This document shows positions 15,001 to 24,460 of a DNA stretch of 64,000 bases, in pieces. Each line of letters opens with the position of its first letter. Position 1 is the stretch's first letter. Both the position numbers and the translations under genes were made by a program. The stretch lies in assembly GCF_032854445.1 (NCBI RefSeq), contig NC_088295.1, positions 1,242,501 through 1,306,500 of the forward strand. The letters run 5' to 3'. The stretch is from Liolophura sinensis (taxonomy: Eukaryota > Mollusca > Polyplacophora > Chitonida > Chitonidae). Under the pieces are notes generated by a model. The model was not told where the DNA came from. It searched no databases and worked only from the letters and a program-made list of their open reading frames with translations.

Positions 15001-18000
15001 ACCTGACTGATACAAAATAGTGTACGACACAGGGCTATTTAGACTCACATCAATCGTGTTTTCACCAGCCCGATACAAGATAGCGTATGACACAGGGCTC
15101 TGTAGTGTTACATCAATCGTTTTCTCGCCTGTCTGATACAAGATAGTGTACGACACAGGGCTATGTAGTGTTACATCAATCGTTTCTCGCCTGACTGATA
15201 CAAGATAGGGTACGATACAGGGCTATGTAGTGTTACATCAATCGTGTTTTCACATGTCCGATACAAGATAGCGTAGGACACAGGGCTATGTAGTGTTACA
15301 TCAATCGTTTTCTCGCCTGTCTGATACACGATAGTGTATGACACAGGGCTCTGTAGTGTTACATCAATCGTTTTCTCACCTGACTGATACAAAATAGTGT
15401 ACGACACAGGGCTATTTAGTCTCACATCAATCGTGTTTTCACCAGCCCGATACAGGATAGCGTATGACACAGGGCTCTGTAGTGTTACATCAATCGTTTT
15501 CTCGCCTGTCTGATACAAGATAGTGTACGACACAGGGCTATGTAGTGTTACATCAATCGTTTTCTTGCCTGTCTGATACAAGATAGTGTACGACACAGGG
15601 CTATGTAGTGTTACATCAATCGTTTTCTCGCCTGTCTGATACACGATAGTGTATGACACAGGGCTCTGTAGTGTTACATCAATCGTTTTCTCACCTGACT
15701 GATACAAAATAGTGTACGACACAGGGCTATTTAGTCTCACATCAATCGTGTTTTCACCAGCCCGATACAAGATAGCGTATGACACAGGGCTATGTAGTGT
15801 TACATCAATCGTTTTCTCACCTGACTGATACAAGATAGTGTACGACACAGGGCTATGTAGTCTCACATCAATCATGTTCTCGCCTGCCTGTTACAGTGAC
15901 AGGGAAACTGAACGAGACGCAACAAAGTTTTCCTTAAGCACGATGCAAGACATACGCCTACGACTGTAATATAAACTCAACCCACCAGTTATTATATTTA
16001 CCATTAAAATGTACTTTCACCTGCTAAATCTGGTAAACATGAAGATTTGTTCAACTTTGGAGATAAAAGAAATCTAAAATATGCCATCCAAAACAAATAT
16101 ATTTTTTGATAAAAAAGGGCTCTATTTACCACAACCATGTCCTTCACATCGAAGACATACTGTAGAAAGGCGTCTTTGGTGGATCCGATATATCTGTCAT
16201 TGATGTAGATATCAGACACTGTGTCCACGCCATCACAGATGAGCTGTAACCTCTCCATAGCCAGCATTTCAGATGTAGCTGTGTCAAACACATCCAAGAA
16301 TTACTCTGTAAAATGTACACTTTACCTAACGAACAATAATAAACGTTCCCTGCTACAATCCTGAATCAGATAAAGGTAAGTCGCCGTAGTGGTGTTCCAC
16401 ATTATTTTACCAATGAAATTAACATTATGTTTTTTCGATGACAACATAAAACTATCCTTCCCGGTTACTTTGAAATACGTTCAGTCCGCTGAAGAATAGA
16501 GGACAGCAAGACAATGGGGACATACTGTAATGCGCCATAGAATAGTGGACACCAAAGATAACCGGTACATATTGTAATGCGCCATAGAATTGTGACCCTC
16601 AAGATAATTGGCACATATTGCAACAGACCATAGAATAGTGGACAGCAAGACAATCGGCAGGTACTGCAACCGACCATAGAATAGTGGACAGCAAGATAAT
16701 CGGCAGTGACTGCAATACTCCATGGAATAGTGGCCAGCAAAGATAACCGGCTCATATTGTAATACGTCATAGAATACTGGCCAGCAGGATAATCGGCACG
16801 TACCGTAATACGCCAAAGAATACTAGCAAGTAGGACAGCACTTTCACATTATTTTACCGATGAAATTCAGTTTTGTTATTTTTGATAACAGCATAAAATT
16901 GTCCTTCTCTTAGAAATACGCCATAGAATACCGACAGCAAAGATAATCGGCACGTACAGTAACACGCCATAAAAATTGGCCAACAGCATAATCGGCACGC
17001 ACTATAATGCGCCATAGAATAGTGGCCAGCAGGATAATCGGCATGTACTGTTATACGCCAAAGAATACTGACAAGCAGGATAATCGACACGTACTGTAAT
17101 ACACCACAGAATATTGGCCAGCAAGATAATCGGCAGATATTACAATTCGCCATAGAATAGTGGACAGCAAGATAATCGGCACATATTACAATTTGCCACA
17201 GAATAGTGGACAGCAAGATAATCGGCACATACTACAATTCGCCATAGAATAGTGGCCATCGAGATAATCTGCAGATATTACAATCCGCCATAGAATAGTG
17301 GACAGCAAGATAATCGGCACATACTACAATTCGCCATAGAATAGTGGCCATCGAGATAATCGGCAGATATTACAATCCGCCATAGAATAGTGGACAGCAA
17401 GATAATCGGCACATATTACAATTCGCCATAGAATAGTGGACAGCAAGACAATCGGCACATAGTACAATTCGCCATAGAATAGTGGACGGCAAAGACAACC
17501 GGCACGTACTGCAATACGCCGTAGAAAAATGGTAGAAATACAACTGGTATATTCTGCACAGACCGGAATCTATTTATTTAATGAGATAACAAACTCCATC
17601 AGTTATTTATGGTGACTTTTTCGATGTAGCGCCTAACATCAGAAGAGAATTGTTTTCAGTCAAATTTGTGTGAAGTTCCTTCAGTTTGTAAGAATTGTCT
17701 TAAGTACGGCACGTGTGAAGAGTACTGTACCTATAAATTATCTTAAGCACGGTACATGAAAATTATCTTGAGAATTGTACCTGTGAATTGTCTTGTTACG
17801 GTAATAGTGAATTGTCTGGAGTAATGTTCCTGTGAATTGCCTTGAGTACTATACCCGTGAATTGTCTGGAGTACTGTATCTGTGAATTGTCTTGAGTATG
17901 ATACGTGTGAATTGCCTATAGTATGGTACCTGTGTATTTCCTTGTCTACTGTATCTGTGAATTGTCTTGAGTACGATACCTGTGAATTGCCTTGTGTATT

Positions 18001-20421
18001 GTGCCTGTGAATAGTCTTGCGTATTGTACGTGTGAATTGCCTTGTGTACTGTGCCTGTGAATGGTCTTCAGTATTGTCCCTGTGAATTGCCTTGTGTACT
18101 GTGCCTGTGAATAGTTTTGAGTACTGTACCTGTGAATTGCCTTGTGTACTGTGCCTGTGAATGGTCTTGAGTATGGTATCTGTGAATTATCTTGTGTACT
18201 GTGCATGTGAATGGTCTTGAGTATTGTCCCTGTGAATTGCCTTGTGTACTGTGCCTGTGAATAGTCTTGAGTATTGTACGTGTGAATTGCCTTGTGTACT
18301 GTGCCTGTGAATAGTTTTGAGTATTGTACCTGTGAATTGCCTTGAGTACTATGCCTGTGAACAGTCTTGAGTATGGTACCTGTGAATTGCCTTGTGTACT
18401 GTGCCTGTGAATGGTCTTGAGTATTGCACCTGTGAATTATCTTGTGTATTGTGCCTGTGAATAGTTTTGAGTACTGTACCTGTTAATTGCCTTGTGTACT
18501 GTGCCTGTGAATGGTCTTGAGTATTGTCCCTGTGAATTGCCTTGTGTACTGTGCCTGTGAATAGTTTTGAGTACTGTACCTGTAAATTGCCTTGTGTACT
18601 GTGCCTGTGAATAGTCTTGAGTATTATACCTGTGAATTATCTTGTGTACTGTGCCTGTGAATGGTCTTGAGTATGGTACCTGTGAATTGCCTTGTGTACT
18701 GTGCCTGTGAATGGTCTTGAGTATTGTCCCTGTGAATTGCCTTGTGTACTGTGCCTGTGAACAGTCTTGAGTATTGCACCTGTGAATTGCCTTGTGTATT
18801 GTGTCTGTGAATAGTTTTTAGTACTGTACCTGTTAATTGCCTTGTGTACTGTGCATGTGAATGGTCTTGAGTATTGTACCTGTGAATTGGCTTGTGTACT
18901 GTGCCTGTGAATAGTTTTGAGTACTGTACCTGTGAATTGCCTTGTGTATTGTGCCTGTGAATAGTCTGGAGTACTGTACCTGTGAATTGCCTTGTGTATT
19001 GTGCCTGTGAATGGTCTTGCGTATTGTACCTGCGAATTGCCTTGTGTACTGTGCCTGTGAATGGTCTTGAGTATGGTACCTGTGAACTGCCTTGTGTACT
19101 GTGCCTGTGAATAGTCTTGAGTATTGTACCTGTGAATTGCCTTGTGTACTGTGCCTGTGAATGGTCTTGAGCACTGTACGTGTGAATTGCCTTGAGTACA
19201 GTACCTGTGAATTGTCTTGCGTTTGGCACGTGTGAATAGTTTTGAGTACTGCACCTGTGAATTGCCTTGAGTAGGTCCAGTTCGCAGTTGCCACCCATCT
19301 GTACAAGTCATCGTTGAACCTGTAATACGGCTCCCCAATCACCTTAGGGGAGAGGGCCGTGTATATCGTCCCTGGCACCCAGGCCTTAATCGACTGACCT
19401 GGTAAACATGAATTAGATCTTTATCCACGTACATCAATCTTATTCTTTGTTTTAGTTAGGAACATTCCTGACTTGGTGTTATTACATTGTGGAGAGACTT
19501 TTGCGAAAACCTTTTGGATATTTTAAGAAAAGAATACGCTAGAGGTGAGTTCCTGTATTAGAAGTCGACAGATAAGGACTATTTAATACTTTCTCCCATG
19601 TATATAACGTGTCAACTTCTCCCATGTATATAACGTGTTTACTTCCAATGCATCTGTCCTGGAATATTTTATTTATCAATTAATTTACTTGACTGTTGCT
19701 TACGGGCATACTCAAGAATTTTTCTCTTATACAATGTCGGTAATTTTCGTAATTAGAGGACAGAGGCCAGCGTCAGCCACCTACCTTTGTGTGTGGGTGG
19801 GAGACACGTGGTCTTCATCGGACGTGTGACAAACGGCCACATGGGCATCATCGGACGTGTGACAAACGGCCACATGGGCATCATCGGACGTGTGACAAAC
19901 GGCCACATGGGCATCATCGGACGTGTGACAAACGGCCACATGGGAATCATCATAAGACGATGTAGAATTATCTGACCATGTATTTATTTATTTAATATGC
20001 GTTCACGACTGTGGCCTGTATTATGGTGAGAAGAAACCAGGCAGAGCTCGGGGATATCCACGACTATCCACTGGCAAACTTTCCCACGTACGACCGGAGG
20101 AGAAACCAGCTTGAGCTGGAGTTGAACTCACAGCGGCCGCATTGCTGAGAGGCACGTGGGTCATTGTGTTAGCACCCTACCTACTAAGGCCGGGTTCGAC
20201 AGATTTTTTTTTTATTTCATTGGTGTTTACGTTGTACTCAAGAACATTTCATTTAAGTAAACATAAATCGACCATACAAAGAACTCGGTGATTCTCAACT
20301 TACTAGAACTGACATTATACACCTTCCACTGTCCCCCAAGGTCCCAGATATTAGCCTCTGTTCTAACACATAACAGACTGTACAGAAGGACAACTGTCAA
20401 CATGACGACAGAAGACTTCAT
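14..20421 (-). CDS. MANBA: Beta-mannosidase-like gene (GH2 family), 3' end beyond window
   Basis: The family is a lysosomal exo-beta-mannosidase that removes terminal beta-linked mannose in N-glycan breakdown. I joined exons at 20421-20304, 19398-19255, 16278-16130, 14691-14492, 12299-12232, 10754-10582, 10001-9839, 9582-9416, 6903-6763, 6577-6498, 4774-4584 and 3952-3773 (591 codons, all phases consistent), plus 59-14. A hydrophobic signal peptide is followed by WDLGGQW, the sugar-binding domain motif [24 protein letters not shown], the barrel motif [19 protein letters not shown] and the nucleophile motif TEYG (E555). About 20 residues between exons 12 and 13 were not found, and the C-terminal third lies off the left edge. 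The acid/base position reads K459 (GNNK instead of GNNE) and the usual WGGG reads CAVG, so activity is doubtful. Family assignment is confident; catalytic competence is not. Confidence 0.9.
106..893. repeat. 48-bp minisatellite
   Basis: About 16 copies around CAGCCATACGGAAGTACAAA, in the last visible beta-mannosidase intron. The unit length is a multiple of three, so both strands are open; no real protein. Confidence 0.95.
894..1300. other. Non-repetitive intron stretch
   Basis: Contains a short GCGAGGTAGAG-type repeat and the SINE tail fragment at 1079. I looked for the missing beta-mannosidase exon here and saw none. Confidence 0.5.
1079..1128 (-). mobile_element. Second SINE family, tail fragment
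   Basis: Only the conserved 3' tail is recognisable (AACAATTTTTCAGTCATATA on the plus strand). The adjoining sequence to about 1280 does not match the other copies. Confidence 0.5.
1301..2714. repeat. Irregular 15-17 bp array, nearly free of G
   Basis: Units of the type CTTACACTTTACCATAC run for 1.4 kb. The plus strand is made of A, C and T with only isolated G residues. Confidence 0.93.
2721..2853. repeat. About 25-bp short array
   Basis: Roughly five copies of GTGTCATCGCGGCGCAATGT, ending where the truncated SINE begins. Confidence 0.85.
2845..3077 (+). mobile_element. SINE (Meta-domain-like), 5' truncated
   Basis: Matches the consensus shared by the copies at 3478 and 62534: CTCCGGTCGCACGTGGGAAG, GATGGTCGTGGGTTTCC and the tail ACCAATCAAATA. 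It lacks the first tRNA-like bases. Lies in the last visible beta-mannosidase intron. Confidence 0.85.
3478..3738 (+). mobile_element. SINE (Meta-domain-like), near full length
   Basis: The head GGCTCAATTGGTTAGCGCGC is a tRNA-like A box and GAGTTCAAGTCC a B box, followed by the shared body and an (AAAT)n tail. Located 35 bases from beta-mannosidase exon 12. Confidence 0.88.
3773..3952 (-). CDS. MANBA: MANBA-like exon 12 (nucleophile exon)
   Basis: Encodes [20 protein letters not shown], then [12 protein letters not shown] and HRQHSVN. The Glu of TEYG (residue 555) is the expected catalytic nucleophile and is intact. Acceptor GTTATCCAG, donor GTAACG, phase 1. Confidence 0.92.
3961..4440. repeat. 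15-bp array split by a SINE
   Basis: Copies of AAATCAGAACAGGT occur at 3980-4052 and again at 4330-4440, with the inverted SINE and a C-run between them. Confidence 0.8.
4055..4299 (-). mobile_element. SINE (Meta-domain-like), inserted in a 15-bp array
   Basis: An inverted copy of the same element, from the AATAAATA tail at the left to the tRNA-like head near 4299, where it abuts a C-rich run (4300-4316). Both flanks carry the same 15-bp AAATCAGAACAGGT-type repeat. Confidence 0.85.
4584..4774 (-). CDS. MANBA: MANBA-like exon 11
   Basis: Encodes [20 protein letters not shown], then [20 protein letters not shown]. SSPxNG and WVSQNP are conserved family motifs. Acceptor TCTATTTTAG, donor GTAGGT, phase 2 to 1. 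Confidence 0.92.
4826..6051. repeat. 22-bp minisatellite
   Basis: About 55 copies of AGGATTACCGTGTTCAGTGT in beta-mannosidase intron 10, ending against the second-family SINE. Confidence 0.95.
6053..6365 (-). mobile_element. Second SINE family, full-length-like copy
   Basis: Read on the minus strand it has a tRNA-like head (GGCCTATAATGGTTAGAGTG as A box, GGGATCAAACCC as B box), a body and a conserved tail TATGACTGAAAAATTGT. It shares these parts with 37985-38200 and 58755-59057. It lies in beta-mannosidase intron 10. Confidence 0.75.
6498..6577 (-). CDS. MANBA: MANBA-like exon 10 (acid/base exon, Glu to Lys)
   Basis: Encodes [20 protein letters not shown], then LGLALN. The general acid/base Glu is expected directly after NN; here the codon is AAA (Lys459). 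A single-base change from GAA would explain it. Acceptor GCTCACAG, donor GTGAGT, phase 0 to 2. Confidence 0.9.
6763..6903 (-). CDS. MANBA: MANBA-like exon 9
   Basis: Encodes [20 protein letters not shown], then [16 protein letters not shown] and EVTHQ. The family normally has [20 protein letters not shown] here; this copy has one extra residue and lacks the Trp. Acceptor CCCTGCAG, donor GTAATA, phase 0 at both ends. Confidence 0.9.
6916..8235. repeat. 62-bp minisatellite with higher-order structure
   Basis: About 21 copies. Blocks of five or six units are themselves repeated (for example 7082-7260 against 7454-7600). It begins about 12 bases upstream of the exon 9 acceptor. A poly-G run interrupts it at 7873. 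Confidence 0.95.
8373..9140. repeat. 30-bp minisatellite
   Basis: About 25 copies of TGACCTATTATCCGTATGTT plus ten bases. The 10-codon unit keeps frames open on both strands. Located in intron 8. Confidence 0.95.
9416..9582 (-). CDS. MANBA: MANBA-like exon 8 (start of catalytic barrel)
   Basis: Encodes [20 protein letters not shown], then [12 protein letters not shown] and [24 protein letters not shown] is the canonical barrel entry motif. The final RICAVG replaces the usual RVWGGG, removing a conserved Trp. Acceptor CCATTCAG, donor GTAAGT, phase 0. Confidence 0.92.
9839..10001 (-). CDS. MANBA: MANBA-like exon 7
   Basis: Encodes [18 protein letters not shown], then [11 protein letters not shown], the hallmark NVELWWPxGxGxQ of GH2 mannosidases. 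The acceptor is GTCTTGCAG; the donor GTGTGG is weak. It ends in phase 1 and completes a Gly codon with exon 8. Confidence 0.92.
10582..10754 (-). CDS. MANBA: MANBA-like exon 6
   Basis: Encodes [19 protein letters not shown], then an immunoglobulin-like beta domain segment ending CIVAD. The acceptor is CTGTCCACAG, the donor GTAAGT and the phase 1 to 0. Its sequence is less conserved than its neighbours, as is usual for this linker domain. Confidence 0.82.
11568..12187. repeat. 31-bp minisatellite
   Basis: About 20 copies of GTGAAGCTGACAGACAAAAA with a variable end, in beta-mannosidase intron 5. Confidence 0.94.
12232..12299 (-). CDS. MANBA: MANBA-like exon 5
   Basis: Encodes [19 protein letters not shown], then TTK. 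The acceptor is TTTCTCCAG and the donor GTGAGC. The split Trp codon (TG from exon 4, G here) restores GIW-RNI, the expected family motif at this position. Confidence 0.88.
12415..14105. repeat. 66-bp minisatellite
   Basis: About 25 copies containing TGTACAACCAGTAATTGTGT, in beta-mannosidase intron 4. The 22-codon unit creates long apparent frames on both strands. Confidence 0.95.
14492..14691 (-). CDS. MANBA: MANBA-like exon 4, with in-frame repeat upstream
   Basis: Encodes [17 protein letters not shown], then [19 protein letters not shown] and [16 protein letters not shown], the end of the sugar-binding domain. The shortest exon uses the acceptor TATCAG next to 14691 and ends at donor GTGAGA (phase 2). 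The first 16 codons and the acceptor are repeated upstream in 63-bp units in the same frame, so a longer exon is possible. Confidence 0.9.
14644..15893 (-). repeat. 63-bp minisatellite copying the exon 4 acceptor and first codons
   Basis: About 19 units. Each carries TATCTTGTATCAG (or a near match) followed by codons for TIDVxLxSPVSY, the start of exon 4. The unit is 21 codons and remains open in the exon frame until a one-base deletion near 15181. Confidence 0.95.
16130..16278 (-). CDS. MANBA: MANBA-like exon 3
   Basis: Encodes [20 protein letters not shown], then [13 protein letters not shown], matching the jelly-roll segment of the family (LxxEGVDTVS-type motif). I used the acceptor GACACAG because the upstream TTTTACAG leads straight to a stop. 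Donor GTAAAT, phase 0. Confidence 0.88.
16480..17525. repeat. 46-bp minisatellite in two blocks
   Basis: About 20 copies of CCATAGAATAGTGGACAGCA with variable remainder; blocks 16480-16830 and 16915-17525 are separated by unique sequence. Located in intron 2. Confidence 0.92.
17690..19271 (-). repeat. 25-bp (50-bp dimer) minisatellite copying the exon 2 donor
   Basis: Over 60 monomers alternating between two types. On the minus strand they read CAAGGCAATTCACAGGTAC or a close variant, and the first unit is the real end of exon 2 with its donor. Confidence 0.95.
19255..19398 (-). CDS. MANBA: MANBA-like exon 2
   Basis: Encodes [13 protein letters not shown], then [14 protein letters not shown] and NWTYS, the well-conserved N-terminal beta-domain motif of GH2 mannosidases. 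The acceptor is CCAG at 19399-19402. The donor GT lies at 19253-19254 inside the first unit of the 25-bp array that fills the next intron. Phase 1 to 1. Confidence 0.9.
19816..19957. repeat. 33-bp array, about four copies
   Basis: Near-identical copies of CGGACGTGTGACAAACGGCC plus 13 bases in intron 1. Confidence 0.93.
19979..20190 (-). mobile_element. SINE (Meta-domain-like), degraded
   Basis: Inverted copy with recognisable body (CCCACGTACGACCGGAGGAG) and head, diverged and with deletions. It sits in beta-mannosidase intron 1. Confidence 0.75.
20205..20263 (-). mobile_element. SINE 3' fragment
   Basis: Only the tail part (ATTGGTGTTTACGTTGTACT and following) of the same element, just 3' of exon 1 of the beta-mannosidase gene. 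Confidence 0.55.
20304..20421 (-). CDS. MANBA: MANBA-like exon 1 (signal peptide)
   Basis: Starting at the Met at 20421 gives a compact signal peptide ([17 protein letters not shown], then CVRTEA) and mature start [11 protein letters not shown]. In-frame Mets at 20460 and 20541 would add a longer leader and cannot be excluded. The donor is GTAAGT at 20303, phase 1. Confidence 0.8.
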
Positions 20422-20754
20422 TCTGCGTGCATTCAACATCTGCATGTTTGCAGTAGACATGTGCTTGGCCCGAGGAAACGGCAGTACATCACTAACAGAC
20501 ACATAAGATGTGCTTGAAAACGACTGTGCAAAGTTCAGCATTACACAAAATTCATATGTAACTAGACCTCATGCTACTAAGCTGTAGATGTATGTCAATA
20601 ACCCGGACCTTTCAACAAGATCAAAGTTTGCTGGTGACAGCAGAAGGCAATGTACGGAGTATGAGATTAGAACTAAGTCTGAGCTGAAAATCACAACTGT
20701 GTGCTCAACATACTGTTAATCCTTCAGTGAATGAACAAATGTTTAGCGCCACGT

Positions 20755-20893
20755 CCGTCAGTTACTTGCCATAGGTCCGTGGTTTACCCAGCCCACTCTT
20801 ACTTCCTCCACTCATAATGCTGACCGCAATCGTGAAACTTTGTTGATTATGGCATAAAACAACAAACAATCAAATAAATAAATAAATAAATAG
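20755..20893 (+). mobile_element. Degraded SINE copy
   Basis: Short matches to the SINE body (CACTCATAATGCTGACCGC), then a tail CAATCAAATAAATAAATAA. It lies upstream of the beta-mannosidase gene. Confidence 0.5.
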
Positions 20894-21924
20894 AAGCAAA
20901 AGTCTCAGACAGGATCTGCTTTCTTTTGCTGCCTTTTATGGTCTTCGGTCGCCTTAGGCTACCCCTGTGTGCAAAATGATTTGATACTTTTTCTTGTCTT
21001 CCATATTTTTCTTTCACATTCCTTCACTTTAGGAAATCGGTCCTTTGCATGAGAGAGTGGCACAGCTTTCCGCTATTGATTAGGCTAATGCTTATTGTAT
21101 GGGCCAATTCCCCATCCACAGACACTCCGCTTTCCTCCACCAATTGTAACTGGCACGCCGTCATATAAGTAAAATCTCATCAGCATGGTGCTAAGCATCC
21201 AATCAATCGCCCCACTCGTGCCAAATATTCTGACCTATGCAGCAGATGAAATGACATGCCTAACTTCACGATGGATTTGTAAATGCGCTTTCCTGTATTC
21301 AGGTAACTGACAAAGTGCAAGTCAGTACAGTATCAGAAATCTTTGAAAATACTGAACCGTAGAAAAATGTACATAGTTGGATGGGTAGACCTGCCATTGT
21401 AACCCGTTCACGTGTCATATTGAGATACTGCCTGCACACAGTTAAGTGTTGTTTATCTGATAAAGCCTGTACAGGAACACAACTGGCGAGTACCTCAATC
21501 GCTGTTGTTTTTGTAATTCACAAACAAATGTCACACTTAGAACAAGTGCAATATAAATGTGACCAGCCACAAAAACGTCTGCCAGATGATGTTTTGGGAG
21601 CGAAAAATGGGGCGGACAATTTAATTACTAATTCAGTGGATATAAATGGGGTGAGATGTTGTGAAGACCTTCTCGATATTACAGCTCTCTGGCACCTGAT
21701 CGGCATCCTGATGAGATTTGTGATCACTGAAAAACAGTGTCGTCAGACGTTGAGTAACACAACCTTCTAGGTATTTATTTTAATCACCACCCTGTTAGTT
21801 GTTTTAATTTAAATTTAAAGGAAAATAAAAGGGGAGAGACGTGGGTCAGCCTTCAGTTAATTTCGACCTGTTCACACCGCCCAGCATGATAAACGTTGAC
21901 AATGAAAACATATACCGGATACCT

Positions 21925-22040
21925 GCTGATGGTCGTGGGTTTCCTCCAGGCTCTGCCCGGTTTCTTCCGACAATAATGGAGTGAAAGAATAGAAGCAGTA
22001 AATGTAAAATATTCTTGAGGCGTAAAACACCAAATAAAAA
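21925..22040 (+). mobile_element. SINE 3' half
   Basis: Contains GATGGTCGTGGGTTTCCTCC and GTAAAATATTCTTGAGGCGT with the usual tail. The head is missing. Confidence 0.6.
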
Positions 22041-22089
22041 ATAGCGCCATGTCCGCAATATTTAAGTCATATCGTTACCAACCACCAAA

Positions 22090-23756
22090 GACGCGTACGG
22101 TGCTTCAGGTATTCGGGGGAAGTGTGGTGGTTTAGGGTTACACCTGATCATTGTGTGGCGCACGGTGCTTCAGGTACTCGACGGAAGTGTTGTGGTTTAG
22201 GGTTATACTTGATCATTGTGCGGCGCACGGTGCTTCAGGTACTCGACGGAAGTGTGGTGGTGTGGGGTTACACCTGACCATTGTGCGGCGCACTGTGCTT
22301 CAGGTACTCGACGGAAGTGTGGTGGTGTAGGGTTATACTTGATCATTGTGCGGCGCACGGTGCTTCAGGTACTCGACGGAAGTGTGGTGGTGTGGGGTTA
22401 CACCTGACCATTGTGCGGCGCACGGTGCTTCAGGTACTCGACAGAGGTGTGGTGGTGTGGGGTTATACTTGATCATTGTGTGGCGCACTGTGCTTCAGGT
22501 ACTCCAGGGAAGTGTGGTGGTGTAGGGTTACACCTGATCATTATGTGGCGCACAGTGCTTCAGGTACTCGAGGGAAGTGTGGTGGTGTGGGGTTACACCT
22601 GACCATTGTGCGGCGCACGGTGCTTCAGGTACTCGACAGAGGTGTGGTGGTGTGGGGTTATACTTGATCATTGTGCGGCGCACGGTGCTTCAGGTACTCC
22701 AGGGAAGTGTGGTGGTGTAGGGTTACACCTGATCATTATGTGGCGCACAGTGCTTCAGTTACTCGGGGGAAGTGTGGTGGTGTGGGGTTACACCTGATCA
22801 TTGTGCGGCGCACGGTGCTTCAGGTACTTGAGGGAAGTGTGGTGATGTAGGGTTACACCTGATCATTGTGCGGCGCACGGTGCTTCAGGTACCAGAGAGA
22901 AGTGTGGTGGTGTAGGGTTACACCTGATCATTGTGCGGCGCACGGTGCTTCAGGTACTTGAGGGAAGTGTGGTGGTGTAGGGTTACACCTGATCATTGTG
23001 CGGCGCACGGTGCTTCAGGTACTTGAGGGTAGTGTGGTGGTGTAGGGTTACACCTGATCATTATGTGGCGCACGGTGCTTCAGGTACTTGAGGGAAGTGT
23101 GGTGGTGTAGGGTTATACTTGATCATTGTGCGGCGCATGGTGCTTCAGGTACTCGACGGAAGTTTGGTGGTGTGGGGTAACACCTGATCATTGTGCGGCG
23201 CACGGTGCTTCAGGTACGTGGTGAAGTGTGGTGGTGTGGGGTTACACCTGATCATTGTGCGGCGCACGGTGCTTCAGGTACGTGGTGAAGTGTGGTGGTT
23301 CAGGGTTACACCTGATCATTGTGCGGCGCACGGTGCTTCAGGTACTCGACGGAAGTGTGGTGGTGTGGGGTTACACTTGATCATTGCGCGGTGCACGGTG
23401 CTTCAGGTACTCGGGGGAAGTGTGGTGGTGTGGGGTTACACCTGACCATTGTGCGGCGCACGGTGCTTCAGGTACGTGGTGAAGTGTGGTGGTTCAGGGT
23501 TACACCTGATCATTGTGCGGCGCACGGTGCTTCAGGTACTCGACGGAAGTGTGGTGGTGTGGGGTTACACTTGATCATTGCGCGGTGCACGGTGCTTCAG
23601 GTACTCGGGGGAAGTGTGGTGGTTTAGGGTTATACTTGATCATTGTGCGGTGCACTGTGCTTCAGGTACTCCAGGGAAGTGTGGTGGTGTGGGGTTACAC
23701 CTGATCATTGCGCGGCGCACGGTGCTTCAGGTACCTGGGGAAGTGTGGTGGTTTCC
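22090..23756. repeat. 65-bp minisatellite
   Basis: About 26 copies containing GTGCTTCAGGTACTCGACGG. Because 65 is not a multiple of three, the apparent frames rotate. Intergenic. Confidence 0.95.
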
Positions 23757-23894
23757 TCCAGCTTCGAATCGGTTTCCCCCCCAATCCCGTAACTCGCTTA
23801 TTTATATAAAAGAACTTTTAATGAGGCTGTTATGTTAAAGTCTTGCTAAAGCCCTATCAAAATCTAGACAAATCCACCGAATTTCTCAACCTAC

Positions 23895-24460
23895 ATGAAG
23901 CCTTTAGGATCAGTAGCACTCACTGGTTCTCTGCCAACTATGTTCGAACCAACGCAAACTGCTGGAACCTTTGCAAACTCAGTAGGAAACAAAGCAATTT
24001 CCAAAGCAATTTCTGCAAACTCTTTAGGAACCTAACCAATTTCTAATGAAAGGTAATCAATTTCCGATGCAAAGTTTGCAAACTCAGCAGAAACCTAAGC
24101 AATTTCAAAAGGAATTTCTGCAAACTCATTAGGAACCTAACCAATTCCTAATGGAAACTAAGCAATTTCTGACGGAATAATTGCAAACTCAGTAGGAGCC
24201 TAAGCCATTGCAGACAGAATCTTTGCAAACTTTGGAGGAGTATTAGCAAACCATGATGAAATGCTTGCAAAACTGTGTAGGATGGTTAGTGAATTCCAAC
24301 TAAATGTTTGTAAATCCTGTAGGAGCCTAAGCCATCCCTGATGGAATCTTTACCAGCTCCGCAGGAACCTTAACAGGCTCTGCACAAAGGAATTAGCAAA
24401 TCTGTACAGAACCCAGAAGATGGCCACACTCTGAAGAAAATGCAAAAATCTGTCAAAGCC
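23895..24460. repeat. Degenerate A-rich array
   Basis: Loose copies around GCAAACTCAGTAGGAACCTA, roughly 55-60 bp apart and decaying towards the right. Confidence 0.7.

Larger units (their letters stand above)
20550..22080. other. Intergenic, upstream of the beta-mannosidase gene
   Basis: Holds degraded SINE pieces and a 129-codon plus-strand frame (21381-21770) with no recognisable family. No gene called. Confidence 0.5.

Noticed and set aside
15171-15875. 234-codon minus-strand frame of 21-residue repeats as a stand-alone gene
   Set aside because: It is the outer part of the exon 4 array and is shifted by one base relative to the exon; any coding use would be as an extension of the beta-mannosidase exon.
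18624-19378. Three overlapping 180-230 codon minus-strand frames
   Set aside because: 25-bp array read in three phases; only the first 48 or so codons of the frame beginning at 19378 are exon 2.
21381-21770. 129-codon plus-strand frame
   Set aside because: No recognisable domain, no splice or promoter support, and composition like the surrounding intergenic DNA.
22216-23838. Series of 63-102 codon frames
   Set aside because: 65-bp array; frames rotate because 65 is not a multiple of three.
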